NCBI GenBank assembly: GCA_947476275.1
Contig: CANJPQ010000017.1
Coordinates: 1-64,000 of the forward strand
Direction: 5' to 3'
DNA length: 64,000 nucleotides
From: Fidelibacterota bacterium
GTDB lineage: Bacteria; Pseudomonadota; Alphaproteobacteria; Rhodospirillales; Rhodospirillaceae
Below are positions 18,944 to 26,710 of the stretch, piece by piece. A model generated the notes under the pieces. It did not search any database. It saw nothing but the letters and a program-made list of their open reading frames with translations, and was not told where the DNA came from. The position numbers were made by a program, and so were the translations under genes. Numbering within the stretch: position 1 is the first letter of the stretch; every line of letters begins with the position of its first letter.

Positions 18944-20013
18944 ACCCGCGACCCCGATCCTGTCTTGGGTTTATCGACATCGTTCTTGCGCTTCTGCGTC
19001 CAGGCATAGCCCGGCGTTTCCGGCGGGATGTCCTGTACGTAGGCCTTGGTCACATCGATGCGATCCGCGCGCGGTGTGAAGTCCGGCGGTGGCGTCAGAT
19101 ACTCCGGCGCGTGCTTCTCGACATAAGCGAGAATCTTCGGGTGCACATCCTGTGTGCCCGGCAGGCCTTTGTGGCTGAACATGCGGGCGAACAGGATGCC
19201 ATCCTGGTACTTCGACCCCCCCATTTTCATCCACGGCCACCAATTCGATTGCCGCGCGAAACCGGCGCGGGCCCGCACGGTCGGAAGGTCACGATTCTCC
19301 AACTCCTTCTTGGAGACATAATATGTGAAATGTTCCGATGGCGTGATGCGGGGCCCCACCGAGGCCTTCGGCCATCCCTTCGGATCGACCGGATTGGTGT
19401 AGTCGTGGGTGTAGTCCCAGGCGAGCAGGATGTCGTCGTCGCCGACCTGACGAAACGGCATCTTGAACATTGTCCTGCCGTTCTCTTCCGGAAACGCGGT
19501 GCCTTCGTTGAGTAACGTCGGCACATCGGACCCGCCGCCGAGGACGATGCGCGGCATTTCCAACCCGATCGTGCCGGCAAGGGACGGATTGTAGAAGTGA
19601 TAGACCTCGACCGTCTCTTCCGTGAACGGGTTCTTCCATGTCTCCAGCGGTTCATGGGTGCGCAGGTCCGTGAAGAACGCGGTCTCGCGTGACTTGCGGC
19701 GCAGCAAGCCCGCCTCCGCATCGAACTCCACCATGCTGCACCCGGTGCCGGCATATCCGAACAGCGGAATGAGGCGCTGGTTGCCGATGCGCGCATACAT
19801 GATTCCGTGATAGCCGCCTATGACCGGTTTGCCGTAGCCCGAGGTGATCTTGCCGAAGGCATAGAGATTGTCGCGCGGATCGTTGAAGTCGAGCGTGCCT
19901 CTGCCTTTCCGCGGCGCTGCGGCTTCCGCCGTGCCCGTGGCGATTGCCGCCGCCAGGCTGCCAAGGGCGCTGCGGCGCGAGACTGTCAGGTCAGAGATGA
20001 ATTGAGACGTCAT
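18940..20013 (-). CDS. DUF1838 family exported protein, copy 1
   Basis: A 357-residue protein with a twin-arginine-like leader (SRRSALGSLAAAIATGTAEA), so it is probably exported folded. The body matches the uncharacterised DUF1838 family: FNDPRDNLYAFGKITSGYGKPVIGGYHG, WKNPFTEETVEVYHFYNP, and a Trp-rich NWWPWMKMGG block. A shorter paralogue lies at 23520-24347. DUF1838 proteins have no established function. The family often appears next to genes for breakdown of aromatic or terpenoid compounds, which would fit the flavin monooxygenase and AMDase-like gene nearby, but that link is an inference. Confidence 0.75.
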   Translation of the reverse strand: MTSQFISDLTVSRRSALGSLAAAIATGTAEAAAPRKGRGTLDFNDPRDNLYAFGKITSGYGKPVIGGYHGIMYARIGNQRLIPLFGYAGTGCSMVEFDAEAGLLRRKSRETAFFTDLRTHEPLETWKNPFTEETVEVYHFYNPSLAGTIGLEMPRIVLGGGSDVPTLLNEGTAFPEENGRTMFKMPFRQVGDDDILLAWDYTHDYTNPVDPKGWPKASVGPRITPSEHFTYYVSKKELENRDLPTVRARAGFARQSNWWPWMKMGGSKYQDGILFARMFSHKGLPGTQDVHPKILAYVEKHAPEYLTPPPDFTPRADRIDVTKAYVQDIPPETPGYAWTQKRKNDVDKPKTGSGSRV

Positions 20014-20201
20014 ACGGCGCTCTCCTGTGAGACGGCAGCTGCGAGGCTATGGGTTGGGGGTCGGGCAGGGCAATGCGCCTAACGCTGCCTGACCGGTTCA
20101 CGGGCAGGGCTCTTTGGCCCGACGCTGCCTCGGACTATGATGGTCGCTGTCGGCGCGCTGCATTTCCCTCTAGCGCCGCCGTTAGACAAAGGATGGGACA
20201 C

Positions 20202-20630
20202 ATGCGGATGATCTCGACCCTGACGATCGCTTTGGTGGCGACCGGCCTAGCAGCCGCGCCTGCCATGGCGAAAATGCACAAGATCAACGTCAACCTGGAC
20301 AGCAAGTCTGAAGTGCCGCCGAACGACAGCAAGGCGACCGGCAAGGCCAGCCTGACGTACGACGACGCGACCAAGACTCTCACGTGGAAGATAACGACCA
20401 AGAATCTGACAGGCGACGCATCCGCGGCCCACATTCACGGTCCAGCGGAAGCAGGCGCAAACTCCGGCGTACTGGTGAATCTCGCACCCGGCGGGGTCAT
20501 CAACCCGATCCTGGGATCTGCCACGTTGAGCGATGAGCAAGCGACCGCCTTTAAGGCGGGCAAGACTTACATCAATGTTCACACCGCCGCGAATAAGGGC
20601 GGCGAAATCCGCGGCCAGATCAAACCCTGA
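20202..20630 (+). CDS. Secreted CHRD-domain protein, copy 1
   Basis: A 142-residue exported protein: signal peptide (TLTIALVATGLAAAPAMA), then a single CHRD domain with LDSKSEVPPNDSKATGKA, DDATKTLTWKITTKNLTG, the histidine motif AAHIHGPA, and the closing INVHTAANKGGEIRGQI. CHRD domains were first described in chordin; in bacteria they are small secreted or periplasmic proteins of unknown role. The ATG at 20202 has AAGG nine bases upstream; the ATG at 20193 is possible. A second CHRD protein occurs at 60784 next to a molybdoenzyme. Confidence 0.85.
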   Translation: MRMISTLTIALVATGLAAAPAMAKMHKINVNLDSKSEVPPNDSKATGKASLTYDDATKTLTWKITTKNLTGDASAAHIHGPAEAGANSGVLVNLAPGGVINPILGSATLSDEQATAFKAGKTYINVHTAANKGGEIRGQIKP

Positions 20631-20762
20631 CCCAGAGCGGAGGTGCGCGCCGGTGCGCGTCCCTCCATATCCCTGCAATGCCCATTTAGTGAGCGTACCC
20701 CTCGGCGACACCGCGCATATGACGAAGCGTCGCTATAGTCGCGGCCACCAACTGGGGCGGGA

Positions 20763-21881
20763 ATGCAAAATCTCAAGACTATCGTTATCGGCGCGGGTCT
20801 CGGCGGTTTAACGGCCGCACTTGCGCTGCAGCGCGCGGGACATCGCGTGAAAGTCCACGAGCAGGCGCCGAGCCTGGGTGAGATCGGTGCTGGCGTCATG
20901 CTGTCTCCCAATGCCACACGCATTCTCATCAAGCTCGGTCTCGGCGACGCAATCCGCGAACACGGCACTGTGCCGGCCTACACGGCTGTGCGCGATGCCC
21001 ACACCGGGCAAGAACTCTCGAATGTGCCTATCGGTGACTCGCTCGAGCGGCGGCACGGTGCACCGTTCTACTATATCCATCGCGTGGACCTTCACAGCGT
21101 GCTGTCGCGGGCAGTGCTGTCCAACGACCCGGACGCCATTGCTCTTTCGTGCCCGTTCACGGGCGAAGAGTCTTACGACTGCGATCTGATGATCGGCGCT
21201 GATGGCATCAAGTCGCGTGTCCGCAGTCTGGTCTCCGGTGATATCCCGACGCAGTTCACGGGGAATGTCGCGTGGCGTGGGCTGGTGCCGACCGAGCGCC
21301 TGCGCCCGGAGATTTGCCAGCCGGAGTCTATTATCTGGGTGGGGCCGAAGCGACATATCGTGCGCTACGGCGTGCGCGGCGGGACGGTGATGAATTACGT
21401 CGCCCTCGCTGAACAGGCCGCTTGGCAGGACGAGGGCTGGAACGTGCGCGCGGAACTCTCCGACGTGTTGAAAGAGTTCACAGGCTGGCACCCCGACGTC
21501 CTTGAGATTCTGGAAAACACCCCGCCGGAATCCTGCTTCAAATGGGGCCTATTCGATCGCGCGCCGCTGCCGACTTGGATCAAAGGCAATATCGTTCTGT
21601 TGGGTGACGCGGCGCATCCGATGCTGCCCTTCATGGCGCAGGGCGCGGCGACCTCTATGGAGGATGCCGCAACACTCACAGCCTATCTGGGCCGTCACGC
21701 GGACTTAGAGTCGGCGCTGAACGCCTATGAGGCTGAACGCTTGCCGCGCACCGCATGGATCCAGCAGCAATCCCGCGCCAATCAGCAGCTTTATCACGAC
21801 AACAAAACCGGCGCGGCGTTCGACGAAGACCGCGCCTTGCGGTCTCAGAAAATCTACGACTACGACGCTTTCGCGGCTTAG
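20763..21881 (+). CDS. FAD-dependent aromatic monooxygenase (salicylate / 3-hydroxybenzoate hydroxylase type)
   Basis: A 372-residue class A flavin monooxygenase that would use NAD(P)H and oxygen to hydroxylate an aromatic ring. FAD-binding motifs are intact: GAGLGGLTAALAL near the N-terminus, DLMIGADGIKSRVR (the DG motif) and GDAAHPMLPFMAQGA (the GD motif). Between HRVDLHSVL and the DG motif only about 24 residues are present, while relatives usually have nearly 40. The missing part corresponds to a pair of beta-strands (after IALSC). The gene may have suffered an in-frame deletion of about 40 bases and be impaired. The rest is full length. Confidence 0.85.
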   Translation: MQNLKTIVIGAGLGGLTAALALQRAGHRVKVHEQAPSLGEIGAGVMLSPNATRILIKLGLGDAIREHGTVPAYTAVRDAHTGQELSNVPIGDSLERRHGAPFYYIHRVDLHSVLSRAVLSNDPDAIALSCPFTGEESYDCDLMIGADGIKSRVRSLVSGDIPTQFTGNVAWRGLVPTERLRPEICQPESIIWVGPKRHIVRYGVRGGTVMNYVALAEQAAWQDEGWNVRAELSDVLKEFTGWHPDVLEILENTPPESCFKWGLFDRAPLPTWIKGNIVLLGDAAHPMLPFMAQGAATSMEDAATLTAYLGRHADLESALNAYEAERLPRTAWIQQQSRANQQLYHDNKTGAAFDEDRALRSQKIYDYDAFAA

Positions 21882-21884
21882 GGC

Positions 21885-22022
21885 CTACTCCCGAAACTCC
21901 GCACGGTTCTGCGCCAACGCGGCCGGCGACAACACGCCGGGGTTTTCGGAGCACGGGATCGCGATAGGCGAGCCGCCATAGATGGCCTGAATCACGTAAG
22001 CGCCCTCAATCTTCGTGCCAGC
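21885..22022 (-). pseudogene. C-terminal fragment of an unidentified gene
   Basis: On the minus strand a 45-codon open stretch ends in a stop just after the monooxygenase gene, reading ...GAYVIQAIYGGSPIAIPC...LAQNRAEFRE. Its composition is like a real protein end, but there is no start: immediately upstream the sequence becomes the antisense of the trehalose-synthase remnant. It looks like the 3' stump of a gene cut by a rearrangement. I cannot name the family. Confidence 0.35.
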
Positions 22023-22027
22023 GCGCG

Positions 22028-22580
22028 CAGGTGTCGTTCCCGCAGATCGCATCCCCGTCGCGCGGTGAGGTCGCAGCGTATCAGGCGTTGCGGAAGCGGT
22101 TTGAGCGCCCGACAGGCAAAGTCAACGGCAAGTTCGCAGACTACGATTGGGTGTCGCTGCGCTATGTCAATCAGACCTACGGGCACGCGACGCTGGCGGG
22201 CTTGTCTCTCACCGCAGCCGCAGCGTTGGTGAGGCTGCGGTGCGGTGGCATGACTCTTGTCGCGAAGGAGTACGTCGCCACCCAAAATCCCGGCAGTTCC
22301 GGGCGTGCTGTTTCTGTCGCGGCTCGCCGGTGGCACCACGCGGCTCAAGGAAGCATTGATCGTCAATCCGTACAACGAGGACAGTATGGTCGACGCGCTG
22401 GATCGCCCCCTGGCAATGTCATTAGATGAGGGCAAGGAGCGCTGGGAGGCCCTGCACCGGAACGTCACGCTGGATGGCATCGCCCGATGGCGCGATTCAT
22501 TCTTAGCAGCACTTGAACACACTTCGCGTCAGCCCAGCGGATCCAAACGGGCGTGCGGCGAACGCTGGGTTTGGTCCTAG
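22028..22580 (+). pseudogene. otsA: Remnant of trehalose-6-phosphate synthase (C-terminal part, frameshifted)
   Basis: OtsA makes trehalose 6-phosphate from UDP-glucose and glucose 6-phosphate. Only the C-terminal ~175 residues are left. In the first frame: FPQIASPSRGEV, VNGKFADYDWVSLRYVNQTY, GGMTLVAKEYVATQNP, all recognisable OtsA blocks. Near 22290 the frame shifts, then PGVLFLSRLAGGTTRLKEAL, IVNPYNEDSMVDAL and ERWEALHRNV follow. The N-terminal two thirds are absent, and one residue block is degenerate (VRLRCGG where OtsA has TPLRDG). No otsB is nearby. This is a dead gene; the family assignment is firm on motifs. Confidence 0.8.
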
Positions 22581-22709
22581 CCGCGGCAGGGCCTGAATCA
22601 TTACCTAGCTCCGGCCAACGGGTCGGGTGATGGGCAAGAAATCTTGAAGCACTTGACCCGCAGCGTTTTCCGCTCCATTCCGTGGGGACACTAACTCCCG
22701 GAGCGAACC

Positions 22710-23465
22710 ATGAATAAAGATGTCCAAGGTTGGCGCAAGAAGTTCGCGGTCATCGGACCGTCAACCAACACTATCGTTCAGCCCGATATGGAGCTGATGC
22801 GGCCGCCTGGGGTAACGAACCACTACAGCCGCATTTTCACGCCGAACAGCCGCGCGATCAGCAACGAAACCTTTTACAACGCGACCCTGACCATCGCGGG
22901 CAACGTTGTCGACGCGGTGAAGAGCGTCGTCACCTGCGAGCCGGACTACATGGTCATGGGAATGTCGGCCATCACGTTCTACGGCGGCGTGAAGGGCGCT
23001 CACGAGTTCTCGAAGAAAATCACCGAAGCCTCGGGTGGCCTGGGCGTCAGCACCGGTGCATTTTCCTGCACCGCGGCCCTGAAGGCCTATGGCAGCAACA
23101 TCAAGCGCATTTCATTCCTGTCGCCGTATTATCCGGTCGCGAATGAGCAGGTGCGGAACTACTTCACCGAGGAAGGGTTTACCGTCGTTCGCGATGTCCC
23201 GATGCAAGCGCCGAGCTGGACGGGCATCGCGGAGATCACCACGGCGCAATTGCGCGAAACCATCATGAAGCTGGATGGTCCGGACGTTGACGCCATCGTG
23301 CAGGTGGGAACCAACTGCAGCATGGTGAAGCTCGCCGCTGCTGCCGAGATGTACCTCGCCAAGCCGGTGATCGCGATCAACACCGCGACCTATTGGCACG
23401 CCCTGCGCGCCAATGGCATTAACGACAAGGTCTATGGCCTCGGGCGTTTGCTCGAGGAGTTCTAG
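22710..23465 (+). CDS. Arylmalonate decarboxylase / maleate isomerase family protein
   Basis: A 251-residue member of the Asp/Glu-racemase superfamily branch containing maleate cis-trans isomerase and arylmalonate decarboxylase. The loop MGMSAITFYGG (residues 83-93) resembles the oxyanion loop of arylmalonate decarboxylase and lacks the first catalytic Cys of maleate isomerases and racemases. The second Cys is kept (GTNC, Cys203). One Cys only would fit a decarboxylase-type or other non-racemising reaction. ATG 22710 has GGAG seven bases upstream. It sits between gene remnants and a DUF1838 gene. The substrate is unknown. Confidence 0.75.
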   Translation: MNKDVQGWRKKFAVIGPSTNTIVQPDMELMRPPGVTNHYSRIFTPNSRAISNETFYNATLTIAGNVVDAVKSVVTCEPDYMVMGMSAITFYGGVKGAHEFSKKITEASGGLGVSTGAFSCTAALKAYGSNIKRISFLSPYYPVANEQVRNYFTEEGFTVVRDVPMQAPSWTGIAEITTAQLRETIMKLDGPDVDAIVQVGTNCSMVKLAAAAEMYLAKPVIAINTATYWHALRANGINDKVYGLGRLLEEF

Positions 23466-23513
23466 GGCGCGATCCGAAAACGTGGGAGCCGGTTTTTCAA
23501 TAAGATCGCGCCC
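23465..23513. repeat. REP-like palindromic element, probable bidirectional terminator
   Basis: A perfect 10-bp inverted repeat, GGGCGCGATC / GATCGCGCCC, encloses 29 bases with an inner CCGAAAA...CGGTTTTTC pairing. The core resembles a palindrome scattered in Bradyrhizobium and related genomes (CCGAAAA-type arm, GTGGGA centre, CGGTTTT-type arm). It fills the space between two convergent genes, so it may end transcription both ways. Only one copy is in the window. Confidence 0.6.
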
Positions 23514-23519
23514 CACACC

Positions 23520-24347
23520 CTAAACGCCAGGGTCCTTCAGCCAGCCGGGGTGGCGTTCGTCGATGAGGCGGACGAGCCCCGGCGGCACTTCCTCCATGCT
23601 GCGCACTTTACGACCGGTCAACTGGAACATGGTTTGTCCCAGTTCCTGGCCCATGCGCATCCACGGGTACCAGTTGCTCGCGCTTTGGAATGCCATGGTC
23701 GATGGCAGAAAGGCGGATGCAGGCGCGTCGATATCCTTTCGCTGCATGGCGTAGTTCACTAACGAAGTCATGGTGGTGATCGGGACGCGGTTCTCGAGCG
23801 GATCGGCGTTGGTCCCCGGCGGCGTGATCGATTTCACCAGAATGGTTTCACCGATCCACACGGTGTCACCGGATTCCACCGGGTCGGTGATCCAGGCGTC
23901 GTATGCCATGCCCTCCGGCGCATTTGGCGGACGCTTCGCACGGCCGTTGGCGTCGAAGCGCACCGTCTGCGGCGTTTTGTAGTGCCGCGGCGTGCACGGG
24001 AGCCCGTTCATCGGATTGATCCACTTGTCCACCGGTTGGTTGGTGGCGGGATCGCACCAGAAGCCGACTTCGATCATGTTCTGAACCAGGCTGCCGTCGG
24101 GCTGAGTCTCGATTTTATTGAAGCTGAAGCCGTTCACCTTGAACAGGGCGACAGCGGTGTCGAGAGTGCGCTTCCCCCAGTAGGTTCCGGTGTACCAATG
24201 CATCGCGCGGGCCCCATTGGCGGCGCCGCGCGCGCGCGCGTAAAGCGCGAGCTTGTCGGGCAATGGTTTGTTCGCGGCCCAGGCCGGTGACGCTGCGCTT
24301 GCCAAGGCGCCGCCGAACAAGCCGAACGTGTTGCGTCGTGTGTGCAT
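23520..24347 (-). CDS. DUF1838 family exported protein, copy 2
   Basis: A 275-residue paralogue of the DUF1838 protein at 18940. It has an N-terminal RRNTFGLFGGALASAASPAWA leader (Tat-like) and shares the family blocks MHWYTGTYWG, WINPMNGLPC and SNWYPWMRMGQ. The start at 24347 is chosen for the strong GGGAGG seven bases upstream; the frame is open much further but without ribosome sites. It follows the AIM24 gene by 14 bases on the same strand, so the two are probably co-transcribed. Two DUF1838 genes 3.5 kb apart with enzymes between suggest one metabolic neighbourhood. Confidence 0.75.
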   Translation of the reverse strand: MHTRRNTFGLFGGALASAASPAWAANKPLPDKLALYARARGAANGARAMHWYTGTYWGKRTLDTAVALFKVNGFSFNKIETQPDGSLVQNMIEVGFWCDPATNQPVDKWINPMNGLPCTPRHYKTPQTVRFDANGRAKRPPNAPEGMAYDAWITDPVESGDTVWIGETILVKSITPPGTNADPLENRVPITTMTSLVNYAMQRKDIDAPASAFLPSTMAFQSASNWYPWMRMGQELGQTMFQLTGRKVRSMEEVPPGLVRLIDERHPGWLKDPGV

Positions 24348-24361
24348 CGCGAAACCTCCCC

Positions 24362-25195
24362 TTAGTCGTTGCCGCCGATGATGCCGCCGATCCCGCCCAG
24401 AATCGAGCTTTGACCGCGATTCTGTCCGCCCGAGCTTCCGGCTGCGGCCAGCATGCGGCCGGCGAGCCGTGAGAAGGGCAGGGATTGTATCCACACTTTC
24501 CCGGGGCCGCGCAGGCGCGCGAAGAACACACCCTCGCCAGCGAACAGCATGCTCTTTACCCCACCGACGGTGACGAGATCGAACGTAACGTCCGGCGTGA
24601 AAGCCGCGAGGCAACCCGTGTCGACGTGGAGTTCCTCTCCGGCGCGGAGTTCGCGCTCCACCACGGTGCCGCCCATCTGCACGAACACCCAGCCGTCGCC
24701 GTCGAGTTTCTGCATGATGAAGCCTTCGCCGCCGAACAGGCCAGTCATGATGCGCTGCTGGAAGTAGATCCCGATCGACACACCCTTCGCCGCCGCGAGG
24801 AAGCTGTCCTTCTGGCAGATGAGTTGTCCGCCATAGTCGGCGAGTTTCAACGGCAGGATCGCGCCGGGGGTTGGGGAGGCGAACGCCACCCGCGCCTTGC
24901 CTCGACCGTTGTGGGTGAACACCGTCGTGAACAGGCTTTCGCCGGTCAGCAGGCGTTTCCCCGCACCTAGCAGCTTTCCCATGAATCCGCCGCCGGCGGC
25001 ATTGCTGCCGTCACCGAAAACGGTGGTCATGCCGACGTTGGCATCCTTCCACACCATCGCGCCGGCTTCCGCCACGGCGCTCTCGCCAGGGTCGAGCTCT
25101 ATCTCGAGGAATTGGAGTTCCTGGCCCTTGATCTCAAAATCGATGTCGTCCGTGATTCCGGCGCTGCGTTCGTGATGCCAAGGGCTTTGCGCCAT
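24362..25195 (-). CDS. AIM24 / TIGR00266 family protein
   Basis: A 277-residue protein of the AIM24 (tryptophan RNA-binding attenuator-like) fold, often annotated TIGR00266. Seen: FEIKGQELQFLEIELDPGESAVAEAGAM near the start, SLFTTVFTHNGRG, AYLADYGG-type strands, GGEGFIMQKLDGDG, and a terminal Gly/Ser-rich tail ending IGGND. In yeast mitochondria AIM24 affects inner-membrane organisation; the bacterial role is unknown. No signal or membrane segment is apparent, so it is likely cytoplasmic. It lies between the secreted hydrolase (13 bases upstream) and the second DUF1838 gene and is likely in one operon with them. Confidence 0.85.
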   Translation of the reverse strand: MAQSPWHHERSAGITDDIDFEIKGQELQFLEIELDPGESAVAEAGAMVWKDANVGMTTVFGDGSNAAGGGFMGKLLGAGKRLLTGESLFTTVFTHNGRGKARVAFASPTPGAILPLKLADYGGQLICQKDSFLAAAKGVSIGIYFQQRIMTGLFGGEGFIMQKLDGDGWVFVQMGGTVVERELRAGEELHVDTGCLAAFTPDVTFDLVTVGGVKSMLFAGEGVFFARLRGPGKVWIQSLPFSRLAGRMLAAAGSSGGQNRGQSSILGGIGGIIGGND

Positions 25196-25208
25196 GGAGC
25201 GAAGCTCG

Positions 25209-26252
25209 TCAGACCGTGGATTCGAGGAAGCCGCGTTCGTTGCTGAGCTTCGGCAGATCGGCGTGCTGGAGCAGCGTACGCGCGGCGCCGTCGTTGTTCA
25301 GATACCCGCTCAAGAAGGCGGTGCTCATGGCATTGGTCACGGCGAGGCCATCCGGGTCCGGCTTGCCCGTGCCTTCGCGACATATCAGGCCGCCGTAGTA
25401 GTGGTCGGCGCCGGCGATGGAGACGCCGTAGCGCTCCTTGCCGGCCGTGAGATCGTAGCCGCCCATGCGCCAGCGCCAGGAATGCAATTCTCCGCTGCCG
25501 GTGTTGCTGGGATCGTTGGTGCCGGTGGACGCAAAGACCGGAAGCGTCACGGTTGACCAGTCGTCCGCCGTGTTCGGCATCGGACCGATACCGTTGTAGC
25601 TGACGACCGCCTTGATGCGGGCATCGCCCATATTCACCACTGTGCCGTTCTTCTGCTTCAGACCAAGACCCGCGAGGGCGAGAGCGATCTCACCGCCAAA
25701 AGAGTGGCCTGCCGTGGCGATCTGATCTTTGTTGAGACGGCCTACCAGCGCCGGCGATTGCGCGGCGATCTCGTCCAGATGATCGAGCAGGAACTTCAGG
25801 TCGCCCACCCGGCTGAACACGAGGGTGGTCGAATCAAGAGTGCCCATCTTGTAGTTGAGGCTCTCGGAATCGAGATGTGTCGGCTGCACGGTCACAAACC
25901 CATGCGATGCCCAATGCTCGGCAACGCGGGTGTACAGATCCTTCGACGATAGGGCGCCGTGTGAAAAGAGGATCACCGGAAAATTGCGCCCGTCCGACGG
26001 CGCGGACGGATCGGGATAGGTGACTCGCACCAGCAGGTCCTTCTTCTGGTCCGGCACCACGAACGAGAGCGGGTTGGCGACCTTCACCGGGAACGGCCCG
26101 GGGCGGAAGAAGCGCTCGTAGACGTTCCATTCCCCCGTACCGGCAACCCGCTTAGCGGGTTTGCGGGCCTTCTGTGCGAAGGCCGGCGTGGCCGCGCCGA
26201 CAGCGAGAGCTCCGGTCAGCATGATGCGGCGCGTCAGGGTCGGGCGATCCAT
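25209..26252 (-). CDS. Exported alpha/beta hydrolase (chlorophyllase / polyester-hydrolase-like)
   Basis: A 347-residue secreted hydrolase. The leader TRRIMLTGALAVGAATPAFA is Tat-like. The catalytic domain has PVILFSHGALSSK (oxyanion region), the nucleophile elbow GHSFGG, and a late Asp/His pair (TGTNDPSN and AGADHYYGG). It resembles dienelactone-hydrolase and PET-hydrolase-like proteins that act on soluble or polymeric esters. It is the first gene of a probable three-gene operon with AIM24 and DUF1838 copy 2, 13 bases upstream of the AIM24 gene. The substrate is not defined by the sequence. Confidence 0.8.
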   Translation of the reverse strand: MDRPTLTRRIMLTGALAVGAATPAFAQKARKPAKRVAGTGEWNVYERFFRPGPFPVKVANPLSFVVPDQKKDLLVRVTYPDPSAPSDGRNFPVILFSHGALSSKDLYTRVAEHWASHGFVTVQPTHLDSESLNYKMGTLDSTTLVFSRVGDLKFLLDHLDEIAAQSPALVGRLNKDQIATAGHSFGGEIALALAGLGLKQKNGTVVNMGDARIKAVVSYNGIGPMPNTADDWSTVTLPVFASTGTNDPSNTGSGELHSWRWRMGGYDLTAGKERYGVSIAGADHYYGGLICREGTGKPDPDGLAVTNAMSTAFLSGYLNNDGAARTLLQHADLPKLSNERGFLESTV

Positions 26253-26710
26253 ACGCAGCTATTCCTTACGTGCTTCAGGTTCGCGGCAGGACACAGCCTC
26301 CGGCGGGGTAGGTCAAGGACTGCTTGGGAAACTGCATAGCGCGCTGCTCGGGTGGGATCTCGACATCAGTTCATGATCCGAGAATAGGTAGGTGAATGGT
26401 CCGATGGCGGCTGCTTTAGTGACGTCTGCGGCGCGGTTCAATCGCGCTATGCCCTCGGCGGGGGCGCGCAACCGTCATAAAATCTTCGTCAGATGTGCCA
26501 GTATCATAAACCGCAACATCAGAACTTTGCCCGAGCCCACTGAAAAGACGCGACTTTCATCCTCGAAAGGGGTCTGGCAGGGACTTGCGCGATGCGCGAC
26601 TCCCCCGTAACGTCCCGCGCGCTGGATACGTGCCTGGGCGGACGCCGTCCAAACCTCGGATCTATATCGAGATGGGGGTGTTCGGCGGGAATGCGGCAGG
26701 GGTGGCAAGC
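26253..26710. other. 458-base intergenic region
   Basis: This lies between divergent transcripts: the secreted hydrolase on the left and the ABC operon on the right. Short open frames are present but have no ribosome sites or protein-like composition. I see a small palindrome TGCGCGATGCGCG near 26586-26598 and no clear promoter for either side. Confidence 0.3.
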
